From SZUA-22 sp963751695 (GTDB lineage Bacteria > Bacteroidota > Ignavibacteria > Ignavibacteriales > Melioribacteraceae), in the NCBI GenBank assembly GCA_963751695.1, contig CAVVVP010000004.1, positions 186,001 through 250,000 on the forward strand: 64,000 bases of DNA. Direction: 5' to 3'. The notes beneath the pieces were generated by a model. That model saw nothing but the letters and a program-made list of their open reading frames with translations, did no database searches and was not told where the DNA came from. This document shows, in pieces, positions 45,103 through 53,994 of this stretch; the stretch's first letter is position 1, and each line of letters opens with the position of its first letter. The translations under genes and the position numbers were made by a program.

Positions 45103-45135
45103 AAAGAGTCCGGATTTTCCGGACTCTTTGTTTTT
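45103..45135. terminator. bidirectional intrinsic terminator
   Basis: Perfect 11-base stem AAAGAGTCCGG / CCGGACTCTTT (45103-45113 and 45119-45129), loop ATTTT, followed by GTTTTT. Between the peroxidase gene (+) and the deoxyhypusine-synthase-like gene (-). Confidence 0.92.
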
Positions 45136-45138
45136 AAA

Positions 45139-46167
45139 TCATTTTCTAAAAAGATTTGATAAGTTTTTAGATTCTCGATCTTTCCAAGAACCTTTGTGAT
45201 AGGCATAGCCAGCAATGAGAGGTAAAGCAAGGGTGGCTTCTGAATAAACCATCTGTTCGTATGTAGTTTCAACTTTACCCCACGAACTTGCCTCCTTTAG
45301 GGTTGAACTAGAAAGTGCTCCATCCCTTACATCAGCAACAGTAATTTGAATTGCATATTTGTGCATAGGTGCTTCCTCTTCGAGAATATCTGCTGCAACA
45401 ACAATATCTTGAGTAAAGTTTTTAGGCACTCCACCACCGATCATAAAAATTCCAGTTTCTTTGCTTTCTAGTTTCACTTTGGTGAGTTCCAGAAAGTCTT
45501 TACCCGAATCAAAGGATATATGTTCTTCTTGATTTTTATGCTGGTGCATTACAATTCCGAATCCAGCAGAACAATCTGAGAATGCAGGTACAAAAATCGG
45601 GATATTATTTTTATATGCTGAATAAACGACCGAATCATCAACTTTTGGCCCACCTTTGTCTTCTAAATATTTGCCGAATTCCCAAAGCAACTCGCGGGAT
45701 GAATATGGACGAGGCTCGAGATTATCAAAAATCTCTGCTGTAGTATCGTCGCATACTCTTAATTCATCTTCATCTATAAATGTATCATAGATCCTATCAA
45801 TATGCAGTTCGCGGAGTTCGTTATCATCAACATACGGTGATCCAACATAGTGTTTGAAACCAAGTGCTTCAAAGAAATCTTGATCAACCATAATTGCGCC
45901 AGTTGAAACAATTGCATCCACCATTTTATTTTCGATCATGTCATGAACAATTTTCTTCAGTCCAGCACTGAATAGGGAGCCAGCAAGTGTTAAAATAATT
46001 GTAGTATCTTGATCTTTTATCATTCGTTCATAGATATCAGCAGCTCGGTGAAGGTCACGCGCAGAAAATGCCATTTCACCCATTGATTCAACAAGTGAAA
46101 TTACATTATGATCTTTAATGTTGATGTGCTTAATTGTTTCTTTAAGATAATCTTGTTTTACAGTCAT
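45139..46167 (-). CDS. deoxyhypusine-synthase-like protein
   Basis: 342 residues. NAD-dependent aminobutyl-transfer family; the bacterial members lack the eIF5A substrate and some make homospermidine or other polyamines. Seen: LTLAGSLFSAGLKKIVHDMI, IVSTGAIMVDQD, PIFVPAFSDCSAGFGI, GIFMIGGGVPKNF, and EASSWGKVET, which contains the catalytic lysine position (WGK). Start ATG 46167 with GGAG upstream is preferred over TTG 46179. True substrate unknown. Confidence 0.88.
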   Translation of the reverse strand: MTVKQDYLKETIKHINIKDHNVISLVESMGEMAFSARDLHRAADIYERMIKDQDTTIILTLAGSLFSAGLKKIVHDMIENKMVDAIVSTGAIMVDQDFFEALGFKHYVGSPYVDDNELRELHIDRIYDTFIDEDELRVCDDTTAEIFDNLEPRPYSSRELLWEFGKYLEDKGGPKVDDSVVYSAYKNNIPIFVPAFSDCSAGFGIVMHQHKNQEEHISFDSGKDFLELTKVKLESKETGIFMIGGGVPKNFTQDIVVAADILEEEAPMHKYAIQITVADVRDGALSSSTLKEASSWGKVETTYEQMVYSEATLALPLIAGYAYHKGSWKDRESKNLSNLFRK

Positions 46168-46220
46168 CAAATGCTCCAAATAAAAGTGTAATTTATACTA
46201 TTGAAAATATAAATTATTTA

Positions 46221-47141
46221 TCAATCTTGGAACAACTTGTCGATACTTAAATACCTTTCTCCAGTATCGTAGTTAAAACCCAAAATGGTCATATTATTAC
46301 TAATTTCTGGGAGCTTTTTTGATATTGCTGCTAATGTTGCGCCAGTTGATATGCCACCAAGTATTCCTTCTCTTTTTGCAAGTTGTTTAGCAAATGAAAA
46401 TGCTTCTTGTACAGAAACTGTAATTGTTCCATCAAGTAATTCTGTATTTAAATTCTTAGGAATAAATCCGGCACCGATACCTTGAATTCCATGAGGTCCA
46501 GGATCTCTTCCGGAAATAACGGGGGACTCTTCAGGTTCAACAGCAAAAACTTTTAGATTCTCGAATTTTTGCTTAAGTATTTCGGCAACTCCGGTGATAT
46601 GTCCACCAGTGCCGACACCAGTAATTAGATAATCTAATCCTGTTGGAAAGTCTTCCAAAATTTCTTGGGCAGTTGTTTTTTTATGGATATCAATGTTTGC
46701 TTGATTTTCAAATTGCTCTGCAATCCAGATATTTTCGGAAGATGCTTTTAACTCTCGTGCTTTTTCAATTGCACCTTTCATTCCAAGTTCACGTGGAGTA
46801 AGCTCAAATTTTGCTCCATATGCAGCCATAATACTTCTTCGCTCAATTGACATTGATTCTGGCATCACAAGGATCAGTTCATATCCCTTAACTGCTGCAA
46901 CCATCGCTAGACCAATTCCAGTATTGCCTGAAGTGGGCTCTACTATTGTCATTCCATGTTTGAGAGTTCCTCGATTTTCTGCATCTTCAATCATGGATAG
47001 AGCAATTCTGTCTTTAATACTTCCACCCGGATTAAATTTTTCAGCTTTTATCCAAACTTCACTATTACTCTCTGAAAACAATTTATTTATCTTAATATGA
47101 GGAGTATTTCCAATTGTTTCTAAAATATTCAATGCTCTCAT
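46221..47141 (-). CDS. cysK: cysteine synthase A
   Basis: PLP enzyme making cysteine from O-acetylserine and sulfide. 306 residues. PLP lysine in NPGGSIKDRIA, substrate loop PTSGNTGIG, and phosphate-binding GTGGHITG. ATG 47141 with AAAGG upstream is preferred over TTG 47156. It follows cysE directly; the two form an operon cysE-cysK. Confidence 0.95.
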   Translation of the reverse strand: MRALNILETIGNTPHIKINKLFSESNSEVWIKAEKFNPGGSIKDRIALSMIEDAENRGTLKHGMTIVEPTSGNTGIGLAMVAAVKGYELILVMPESMSIERRSIMAAYGAKFELTPRELGMKGAIEKARELKASSENIWIAEQFENQANIDIHKKTTAQEILEDFPTGLDYLITGVGTGGHITGVAEILKQKFENLKVFAVEPEESPVISGRDPGPHGIQGIGAGFIPKNLNTELLDGTITVSVQEAFSFAKQLAKREGILGGISTGATLAAISKKLPEISNNMTILGFNYDTGERYLSIDKLFQD

Positions 47142-47156
47142 GATATTACCTTTCAA

Positions 47157-48008
47157 TTAAATTATAAAATTCAATTCTTCACTGCTTAAAGTCTCTTTTA
47201 AATTTATTTCACTTCTATGTTGTACTACCGAGTTTGGCGGTATTGACCTTGTGAGCCAAACGTTTCCACCAATTATACTTCCTTTTCCGATGATTGTATC
47301 TCCTCCAAGAATTACTGCATTAGAGTATATGATAACGTCATCTTCAATTGTTGGATGGCGTTTTTTCTTTGCCAATTCTTTTTGGATACTCAATGCGCCA
47401 AGTGTTACGCCCTGATATATTTTGACATATGAACCAATTGACGTGGTTTCTCCAATCACTATCCCAGTTCCATGATCAATGAAAAAAGGAGTTCCAATCT
47501 TAGCTCCTGGATGAATATCAATTCCTGTAATCTGATGCGCATATTCAGAAATTATTCTTGGAAGAATCGGGATTTTTAGATTGTAAAGAACATGAGCAAT
47601 TCGATATACAGCAATTGCAAAAAAACCTGGATAGGCTAAAATAACTTCATCAATACTTTCAGCTGCTGGATCACCTTCGTAAATCTCTTTAGCATCATTA
47701 TAAAGTTTTTGATGAATTTCCGGAAGAGAGTCAACAAATTGACATGAGAATTTTTCGGAATCTTCCTTTGAAGTTCCATTCAATGAAATCAGGACATTAT
47801 TTAAACTTCTGCGAAGTAAGTAGATTTTACTTTCAACTTCAATTGCACTATCAAAAAAATCTGAAGAAAAATGAGGGAAAAGTATTTTCAAAAGATCATC
47901 AACAAAATTCTGTGACAATTGTTTAATTGCTTCTCTCGATTTATAATTTCGTCTATTTTTAAGTAATTCAGCTGAAAAATCAGCTAAACCATAACCATTA
48001 TTTTCCAT
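47157..48008 (-). CDS. cysE: serine O-acetyltransferase
   Basis: 283 residues. Supplies O-acetylserine for CysK. A helical N-terminal half is followed by the left-handed beta-helix of hexapeptide repeats: GIDIHPGAKIGTPFFIDHGT, GIVIGETTSIGSYVKIYQGV and GGDTIIGKGSIIGGNVWLTR. The catalytic His is in FIDHGTG. Good ribosome-binding site (AAAGGAT). Confidence 0.93.
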   Translation of the reverse strand: MENNGYGLADFSAELLKNRRNYKSREAIKQLSQNFVDDLLKILFPHFSSDFFDSAIEVESKIYLLRRSLNNVLISLNGTSKEDSEKFSCQFVDSLPEIHQKLYNDAKEIYEGDPAAESIDEVILAYPGFFAIAVYRIAHVLYNLKIPILPRIISEYAHQITGIDIHPGAKIGTPFFIDHGTGIVIGETTSIGSYVKIYQGVTLGALSIQKELAKKKRHPTIEDDVIIYSNAVILGGDTIIGKGSIIGGNVWLTRSIPPNSVVQHRSEINLKETLSSEELNFII

Positions 48009-48360
48009 AGTTATCCTTTGAAAATTTAAACAAATGTTATTGATTTATACGTGGGTATGCTTTTTAAAAGCTTTAACAGATGCAGGTATAAAAATACCCT
48101 AAGTTGTGTTGAGTTGATTTAATTTCAAAATCAGATGCGATATCTAAAAATAGATTATTCATATATTCAATATAATAAAATTTTGATTAGCTAATACTGT
48201 AAATAGAATAGGATTTATTGTGCTCAGATCATTTCAAAATAGATTGATTTAAAGGATTTTGTATAAATTAATGATCTAACATTTTCTTGACATTCCAAAT
48301 TAATAGCTATATTTTTGTACTCTTTTGTAAAATGAACTATGCTGTAATGGAGGATTAGAT
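48009..48360. other. divergent promoter region cysE/rplM
   Basis: 352 bases without a gene. Holds the rplM promoter (48287-48317) and a perfect hairpin GGTAT-AAAA-ATACC (48085-48098) on the cysE side, with another GGGTAT at 48053-48058; this could be an operator controlling cysE-cysK. No riboswitch recognised. Confidence 0.5.
48287..48317 (+). promoter_or_regulatory. Bacteroidetes-type promoter for the rplM operon
   Basis: TTGACA (48287-48292) with TATTTTTG (48310-48317), an exact TAnnTTTG -7 element 20 bases after TTG. The start would be near 48324. Confidence 0.6.
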
Positions 48361-48801
48361 TTGAAACAGGAAAAATTAACAAAATTTATCAAGACTGAAG
48401 ATGCTGATAGAAAGTGGTACATAGTTGATGCGACAGATCAGGTTCTTGGAAGATTAGCTGCTAAAGTGGCAACGGTTATCCGTGGAAAGAATAAAGCAAT
48501 TTTTACTCCCAACATGGATACAGGCGATTTTGTTATTGTAATTAATGCTGATAAAATTAAAATGACTGGAAAAAGAGAGTTACAAAAAACTTACTTTCGA
48601 CATTCAGGATATCCTGGGAGCGGAAGAACAACATCTTTTGCTGAATTAATGGAGAAGAAACCTGAATCAGCCATAGAAAGAGCAGTGAAAGGAATGCTTC
48701 CTAAAAATAGATTAGGAAGACGCTTAAATAGAAAATTAAAAGTTTATGCCGGTTCTGAACATCCACATAAGGCACAACAACCAGAACCACTAAGTGTTTA
48801 A
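48361..48801 (+). CDS. rplM: 50S ribosomal protein L13
   Basis: 146 residues with the L13 pattern KWYIVDATDQVLGRLAAKVA and GMLPKNRLGRRLNRKLKVYA. Start is TTG 48361 with GGAGGA six bases upstream; no ATG is available. First gene of rplM-rpsI-rpsB-tsf. Confidence 0.97.
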   Translation: MKQEKLTKFIKTEDADRKWYIVDATDQVLGRLAAKVATVIRGKNKAIFTPNMDTGDFVIVINADKIKMTGKRELQKTYFRHSGYPGSGRTTSFAELMEKKPESAIERAVKGMLPKNRLGRRLNRKLKVYAGSEHPHKAQQPEPLSV

Positions 48802-48815
48802 TAAGAGGAAGTCGA

Positions 48816-49202
48816 ATGGTAGATAAGATATTTATTGGAAGAAGAAAAAACGCGGTTGCAAGAGTGATTTTACGACCTGGTTCAGGTAACATTACTATTA
48901 ATAAAAAAGAAATTGAAAAATATTTTCCGCTTAAAACTAATAGAGATGACGTTATATATCCATTTTCCGTAACTGAAACTGCAGGTTCATATGATGTTTT
49001 AGCAAATGTGAATGGTGGTGGATATGCCGGACAATCAGAAGCAATTCGTTTAGGAATCAGCAGAGCTCTAATTGAATTAAATCCAGAATTTAGACCATCA
49101 CTTAAGGCTGAAGGATTGTTAACTAGAGATCCTAGAATGGTTGAACGTAAAAAATACGGTCAGCCAAAAGCTAGAAAAAGATTCCAATTCTCAAAGAGAT
49201 AA
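48816..49202 (+). CDS. rpsI: 30S ribosomal protein S9
   Basis: 128 residues; IGRRKNAVARVILRPGSG at the start, GGGYAGQSEAIRLGISRAL, and the basic tail KARKRFQFSKR that reaches the decoding site. Fourteen bases after rplM with AGAGGAAG as ribosome-binding site. Confidence 0.97.
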   Translation: MVDKIFIGRRKNAVARVILRPGSGNITINKKEIEKYFPLKTNRDDVIYPFSVTETAGSYDVLANVNGGGYAGQSEAIRLGISRALIELNPEFRPSLKAEGLLTRDPRMVERKKYGQPKARKRFQFSKR

Positions 49203-49305
49203 ACTATTATTTAATCAATCATACTTTTGGATTTGCCCCCTGTGTCCTACATTAAAATGGATTTGAGGCAAAGATGATAAAAGTAGAAGAAAAACAGGAG
49301 TAATT

Positions 49306-50313
49306 ATGCCTAGAGTTGAATTAAAACAACTATTAGAAACAGGTGCACACTTTGGTCACCTGACACGCCGATGGAATCCCAAAATGAAACCGTACATTTT
49401 TATGGAGAAAAATGGGATTCATATAATTGATCTAAAGAAAACACAGCAAGCGATTGATATGGCCGCGGAAAAGCTTACACAAATTGCATCTGAAGGTCAT
49501 TCAATACTTTTTGTTGGAACAAAAAAGCAAGCAAAAGCGATTATAGCTGCAGAAGCTAAAAAGAGCTATAGCAACTGGGTAAGTGAAAGATGGCTTGGTG
49601 GAATGCTTACAAATTATTCAACAATTCGAAAAAGTATCAAAAGAATGCAAACCATTGATAAAATGGAAACAGATGGAACCTTTGAAAAGATCACCAAGAA
49701 AGAAAGATTATTTAGAACAAGAGAAAGAGACAAATTGAGAAAAGTGCTTGATGGTGTTGAATCAATGTCAAAAATGCCAGGTGCTCTTTTTATTGTTGAT
49801 ATCAAAAAAGAATCTATCGCTGTAAATGAAGCAAAAAGGTTGAACATTCCAGTTTTTGCCATGGTTGATACCAACTGTGATCCAGATAGAATTGATTATA
49901 TTATTCCAGCAAATGATGATGCGGGACGTTCAATTGAATTGATAGTAGGTGTTATGTCTAACGCTGTTGCAGATGGTGAAGCTAAAGCTCAAGAATTGAA
50001 GGCCGAAAGAGCTGCAGAAGAAGAAAGAATTAAAAAAGAAAAAGAAAAAGAGAATGCTGAAGGTGACAAAGATGGCAAACCAAAAGTTAGGAGAGTTAGA
50101 TTTGATGCCAAAACTGGTAAAAAAGTAACAAAACCATCTAAAGAAGAAGAGACAAAAAAAGTATCAGAGAAAGAAACAACCCCTGAGTTAAAAGAAGTTA
50201 AAGAAGAGGAAGTGAAAACTGATACTCCAGTTGAGCAAGTTCAAGAAAAAACTTCCAAGGATAAATCAGACTTAGAAGAAAAAAGTGAAGAAATTAAAGA
50301 AGAAAAGAAATAA
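49306..50313 (+). CDS. rpsB: 30S ribosomal protein S2 with long charged C-terminal extension
   Basis: 335 residues. The normal S2 core is about residues 1-227 (LLETGAHFGHLTRRWNPKMK, LFVGTKKQAK, NWVSERWLGGMLTNYSTI, FAMVDTNCDPDRIDYIIPAN). It is followed by about 108 residues made mostly of K and E (ELKAERAAEEERIKKEKEKE ... EEKSEEIKEEKK), predicted disordered. Extensions occur in some relatives; their role is unknown. Confidence 0.95.
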   Translation: MPRVELKQLLETGAHFGHLTRRWNPKMKPYIFMEKNGIHIIDLKKTQQAIDMAAEKLTQIASEGHSILFVGTKKQAKAIIAAEAKKSYSNWVSERWLGGMLTNYSTIRKSIKRMQTIDKMETDGTFEKITKKERLFRTRERDKLRKVLDGVESMSKMPGALFIVDIKKESIAVNEAKRLNIPVFAMVDTNCDPDRIDYIIPANDDAGRSIELIVGVMSNAVADGEAKAQELKAERAAEEERIKKEKEKENAEGDKDGKPKVRRVRFDAKTGKKVTKPSKEEETKKVSEKETTPELKEVKEEEVKTDTPVEQVQEKTSKDKSDLEEKSEEIKEEKK

Positions 50314-50333
50314 AATATAAGGAAAGAATTATT

Positions 50334-51203
50334 ATGGCAATTACAGCTTCTCAAGTAAAAGAATTAAGAGATAAAACTGGCGCTGGAATGATGGATTGCA
50401 AGAAGGCTTTAACAGAAGCAGATGGTGATTTTGAAAAAGCTATTGAAGTCCTAAGAAAAAAGGGAGCGGCGGTTGCAGCTAAGAGAGCAGAAAGGTCAGC
50501 AAACGAAGGTATTGTTTTAACAGAAATTTTAGATGATGGAAAAACAGCATTAATTTTAGAAGTTAACTGCGAAACTGATTTTGTTGCTAAGGGTGAAGAC
50601 TTTATAAATTTTGCAAATTATGTTAAAGAAGCACTCAAATCGAGCAAATCTTCAACCGTTGAAGAATTATTAAAAGCAGAATATGATGGAAAGAGTGTTG
50701 GTGATGAGTTAACAAACATTACTGGAAAAATTGGTGAGAAAATAGAGATATCTAGATTTAAATTGGAATCATCTGACAATTCAATTTACGCAGATTATGT
50801 TCATCATGGTTCAAAATTGGCCGTTCTCATTAAAGCGGATAATGTTGCCAATGCTGGTAAAAGCGGATTGACTGACTTACTAACAGATATTGCAATGCAA
50901 ATCGCTGCAATGAAACCAATGTGCATCTACCGCGAAGAAGTGCCGGCTGAAGATGTTAACAAAGAAAAAGAAATTTATATGGAAGTTGCTAAAAAAGAAG
51001 GCAAACCAGAACACATTCTAGAAAAAATTGCTGAAGGAAGATTGAATAAATATTTTCAGGAGATTTGTTTAAGCGAACAAACTTATGTAAAAGATAATTC
51101 CAAAGTAGTTAATGATGTTATAGCTGATTTCAACAAGGCAAATTTTTCCGAAACTAAACTATCAGCGTTTTATCGCTTTCATCTTAGCGATGAGAAAAAA
51201 TAA
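50334..51203 (+). CDS. tsf: elongation factor Ts
   Basis: Nucleotide-exchange factor for EF-Tu. 289 residues. N-terminal VKELRDKTGAGMMDCKKALT, GDFEKAIEVLRKKGAAVA, and VNCETDFVAKGEDF are all present. Follows rpsB by 20 bases and is closed by a strong terminator. Confidence 0.97.
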   Translation: MAITASQVKELRDKTGAGMMDCKKALTEADGDFEKAIEVLRKKGAAVAAKRAERSANEGIVLTEILDDGKTALILEVNCETDFVAKGEDFINFANYVKEALKSSKSSTVEELLKAEYDGKSVGDELTNITGKIGEKIEISRFKLESSDNSIYADYVHHGSKLAVLIKADNVANAGKSGLTDLLTDIAMQIAAMKPMCIYREEVPAEDVNKEKEIYMEVAKKEGKPEHILEKIAEGRLNKYFQEICLSEQTYVKDNSKVVNDVIADFNKANFSETKLSAFYRFHLSDEKK

Positions 51204-51214
51204 TTAAACTTTTC

Positions 51215-51247
51215 AAAAGGTCTTATTTTTAATAAGACCTTTTTTTT
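51215..51247 (+). terminator. intrinsic terminator after tsf
   Basis: AAAAGGTCTTATT / AATAAGACCTTTT with a short T-rich loop and a T run, 12 bases after the tsf stop. A TATATTTG element (51250-51257) follows, so pyrH may start from its own promoter; with an ATG at 51265 its transcript would have almost no leader. Confidence 0.88.
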
Positions 51248-51264
51248 ATTATATTTGGTACAAT

Positions 51265-51987
51265 ATGGACCCAAAACTTAGATACAAACGAATTTTATTA
51301 AAGCTTAGCGGTGAATCTCTTATGGGAGATACCGATAAATCCATCAATCCAAAAATTTTGGATTTTTTTGCTTCGGAGGTTAAAAAAATTCATGAGCTCG
51401 GTGTAGAAATTGGAATCGTAATTGGGGGCGGAAACATATATAGAGGACTTAATGCTCAGGAGCAAGGAATCGACAGAGTTGCCGGAGATCAGATGGGTAT
51501 GCTCGCAACTATTATAAATGCAATTGCTTTGCAAAATGCATTTGAGAATCATGGAATTTACACCAGACTTATGACTGCAATTACAATGCAAGAAATTGCA
51601 GAACCTTATATTAGAAGAAGGGCAGTTCGCCATCTTGAGAAAGACAGAGTCGTAATATTTGGTGCAGGTACTGGTCATCCATATTTTAGCACCGATACTG
51701 CTGCCGCACTTCGTGCAATTGAAATTGAAGCTGATGTAATCTTGAAAGGAACAAGAGTAGATGGTGTCTATACAGAGGATCCAGAAAAAAATTCAAAGGC
51801 AAGAAAATATAAAAAAATAACTTATCAAGATGTAATAGAGAAAGGCTTGAGAGTTATGGACCTTACTGCGATAACGTTATGTCAAGAGAATTGCTTACCT
51901 CTAGTAGTATTTAACATGAATAAGAAGAATAATCTTCTGAATTTAATAAATGGTAAATCAGTTGGAACTGTTGTTGGTCATAAATAA
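51265..51987 (+). CDS. pyrH: UMP kinase
   Basis: 240 residues of the amino-acid-kinase fold. ILLKLSGESLMG at the start, IGIVIGGGNIYRG, GTGHPYFSTDTAAALRAIE and KGTRVDGVYTEDPE match PyrH. Makes UDP for nucleotide and cell-wall precursors. Followed by frr. Confidence 0.97.
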   Translation: MDPKLRYKRILLKLSGESLMGDTDKSINPKILDFFASEVKKIHELGVEIGIVIGGGNIYRGLNAQEQGIDRVAGDQMGMLATIINAIALQNAFENHGIYTRLMTAITMQEIAEPYIRRRAVRHLEKDRVVIFGAGTGHPYFSTDTAAALRAIEIEADVILKGTRVDGVYTEDPEKNSKARKYKKITYQDVIEKGLRVMDLTAITLCQENCLPLVVFNMNKKNNLLNLINGKSVGTVVGHK

Positions 51988-52010
51988 ATAACAGCAATAA
52001 TGAGGTTATT

Positions 52011-52565
52011 ATGAATGAAGTAATTAAAGAAGCAAAAGCTAAAATGGATAAGACAATTGAAGCATTTCGTCAAGAAATATCAAAAGTAAGAACAGGTAAA
52101 GCTACCACAGCATTACTGGACGGGATAAGGGTTGATTATTATGGTACACCTTCACCTCTTAATCAAGTTGCAAATGTTTCGGTTTCAGATGCTCATACTT
52201 TATCAATTACTCCTTGGGATAAATCTATGATTGCTGCAATTGATAAAGCAATACTTGTTGCTGATCTCGGGCTAAATCCTGTAAATGATGGAACAAATAT
52301 TAAAGTGCCAATACCCCCATTAACTGAAGAAAGAAGAAAAGACTTAGCAAAACTGGTGAAAAAGTTTGGAGAAGATGCCAAAATTGCACTTAGAAATATT
52401 CGCCGTGATGCAAATGACAGGTTAAGGAAATTGGAAAAAAGTAAAGAACTGTCTGAAGATCTTAGACATGATGGAGAAGCTGATGTGCAAAGGGTTACGG
52501 ATAACCACTCTAAGACAATTGATGATATGATAGAACATAAAGAAAAGGAAATAATGGAAATTTGA
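52011..52565 (+). CDS. frr: ribosome-recycling factor
   Basis: 184 residues, normal length. KVRTGKATTALLDGIRVDYY and the long-helix segment RKDLAKLVKKFGEDAKIALR, then NIRRDANDRLRKLEKSKE, are diagnostic. 23 bases after pyrH with ATGAGGTTATT upstream. Closed by a terminator. Confidence 0.97.
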   Translation: MNEVIKEAKAKMDKTIEAFRQEISKVRTGKATTALLDGIRVDYYGTPSPLNQVANVSVSDAHTLSITPWDKSMIAAIDKAILVADLGLNPVNDGTNIKVPIPPLTEERRKDLAKLVKKFGEDAKIALRNIRRDANDRLRKLEKSKELSEDLRHDGEADVQRVTDNHSKTIDDMIEHKEKEIMEI

Positions 52566-52615
52566 TCATTTATTATGTGTAATAGACAACTAATTTTTAA
52601 GTATTAACTTGAAAG

Positions 52616-52641
52616 ATCCGGTATTTTGCCGGATTTTTTTT
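52616..52641 (+). terminator. intrinsic terminator after frr
   Basis: ATCCGG (52616-52621), loop TATTTTG, CCGGAT (52629-52634) and a T run. Confidence 0.85.
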
Positions 52642-52653
52642 CATCATTGATTA

Positions 52654-53244
52654 ATGAAAATGGAAGAAACTCTAAATCTTATAGAACATGAAAAGCTTAT
52701 TAGAGCAGAAGCTGATTCCATTCTCTACGAGGGTGGATTAAAAAAAATAATAGCTGAATACGGTAGAGTTGAGATGGCTGGAAGTTACCCACTGAAAATG
52801 ATGTTTAAAAAAGATCTTGACATAACTTTGGTTTCTTCTCAACTACAGCCTCCAAAATTTTTTGAACTCGGTGGGAAGATTGCAGAACACTTAGGATCAC
52901 ATTTTCTCTACTATCATAATACACGTATCAAATCACTTCCTCTTCGTCCCACCAATGCACTATATTTTGGTGTTTCATTCAAAGATTGGAAGATCGATCT
53001 TTGGGTAACAAGCGAAGAGTGGTGGAAAGAATCACAAATTTATATGAATAACATTCTTAATAAATTAACCAACGAAGGGAAGATGATCATACTAGAACTT
53101 AAGAAAGAGTTTTCTTTTACATCTGATTATGGAAGAAAGTTTTCGAGTAAACAAATATATTCTGCTGTACTAGATCATAATATAAAATCAGTAAATGAAT
53201 TTATAGAATTCATAAAAACGACAAAATCCTTAAAAATGCTCTGA
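52654..53244 (+). CDS. nucleotidyltransferase-fold protein
   Basis: 196 residues. GSYPLKMMFKKDLDITLV is the GS...DxD loop of the Pol-beta nucleotidyltransferase fold, and WKIDLWV gives a third acidic position. No partner domain. Similar single-domain proteins are annotated only as nucleotidyltransferase-like; substrate unknown. Confidence 0.65.
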   Translation: MKMEETLNLIEHEKLIRAEADSILYEGGLKKIIAEYGRVEMAGSYPLKMMFKKDLDITLVSSQLQPPKFFELGGKIAEHLGSHFLYYHNTRIKSLPLRPTNALYFGVSFKDWKIDLWVTSEEWWKESQIYMNNILNKLTNEGKMIILELKKEFSFTSDYGRKFSSKQIYSAVLDHNIKSVNEFIEFIKTTKSLKML

Positions 53245-53344
53245 TTTATCATAAAATCAATGTCTCACTTTTTTTAACACTCCAATCTTTAGTATATTTA
53301 TAAGTTTATAAATAATTCTGAATATATATTTTCTAAAACAAGTT

Positions 53345-53980
53345 TTGATTAGAAACGTATTATATTTTCTCGGGAGTGTATTCCTTTTCTCTATTAGTAT
53401 GCTGATGTATGGTATGCTACAAAATTCTGGTGAAATACCATTAGAAAAAATTCTTTTAGAGAATAGTATTGATCTCTCTGATAAACTAAACCTAGTAGTT
53501 GATAAAGGGACTCACAGATTGATTGTATTTGCGGATACAACTCGTGTAAAGTCCTATAAAATTGCTTGTGGAAGAAATCAGAATGATATCAAGCGCTCAG
53601 TGGAAGATTACGTAACTCCAATAGGTGAATATAGTATTTGCTCAATCGAAGAGAGTGATAATTACTATAAGATATTTAAATTGAATTTTCCGAATATACA
53701 TGATGCTGCTGAAGCTTATAAAAATGGAGACATCACAAAAGGTGATTATGATAATATTGCTCTTTCGTTCAACACCCAGACTTGTTCATTTGGTGAAACC
53801 AAACTTGGAGCCAATATTGGAATTCATGGAATTGGTAATTACAATTTTATTTTTAAAAATCTTCCATTTGTTTTCAACTGGACAAATGGTTCAATTGCAA
53901 TAAATGATGAAAGTATGGATGAACTACTTCCATATTTAAGAATTGGTACTAAAGTATTAATTAAAAATTCTTCTAATTAG
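53345..53980 (+). CDS. L,D-transpeptidase-like (YkuD) protein lacking the catalytic cysteine
   Basis: 211 residues. N-terminal membrane anchor (about 4-25), then a YkuD-type domain: LNLVVDKGTHRLIVFADTTR, YVTPIGEYSICSI, and IGIHGIG with the conserved His (H161). At the active site, where homologues have WTxGCIAxxN, this protein reads NWTNGSIAIN, so the nucleophile is serine (S183). Probably in the periplasm; it may be inactive in cross-linking or have another role. Start TTG 53345 is uncertain. Confidence 0.8.
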   Translation: MIRNVLYFLGSVFLFSISMLMYGMLQNSGEIPLEKILLENSIDLSDKLNLVVDKGTHRLIVFADTTRVKSYKIACGRNQNDIKRSVEDYVTPIGEYSICSIEESDNYYKIFKLNFPNIHDAAEAYKNGDITKGDYDNIALSFNTQTCSFGETKLGANIGIHGIGNYNFIFKNLPFVFNWTNGSIAINDESMDELLPYLRIGTKVLIKNSSN

Positions 53981-53994
53981 ATGTATCATCTCGA

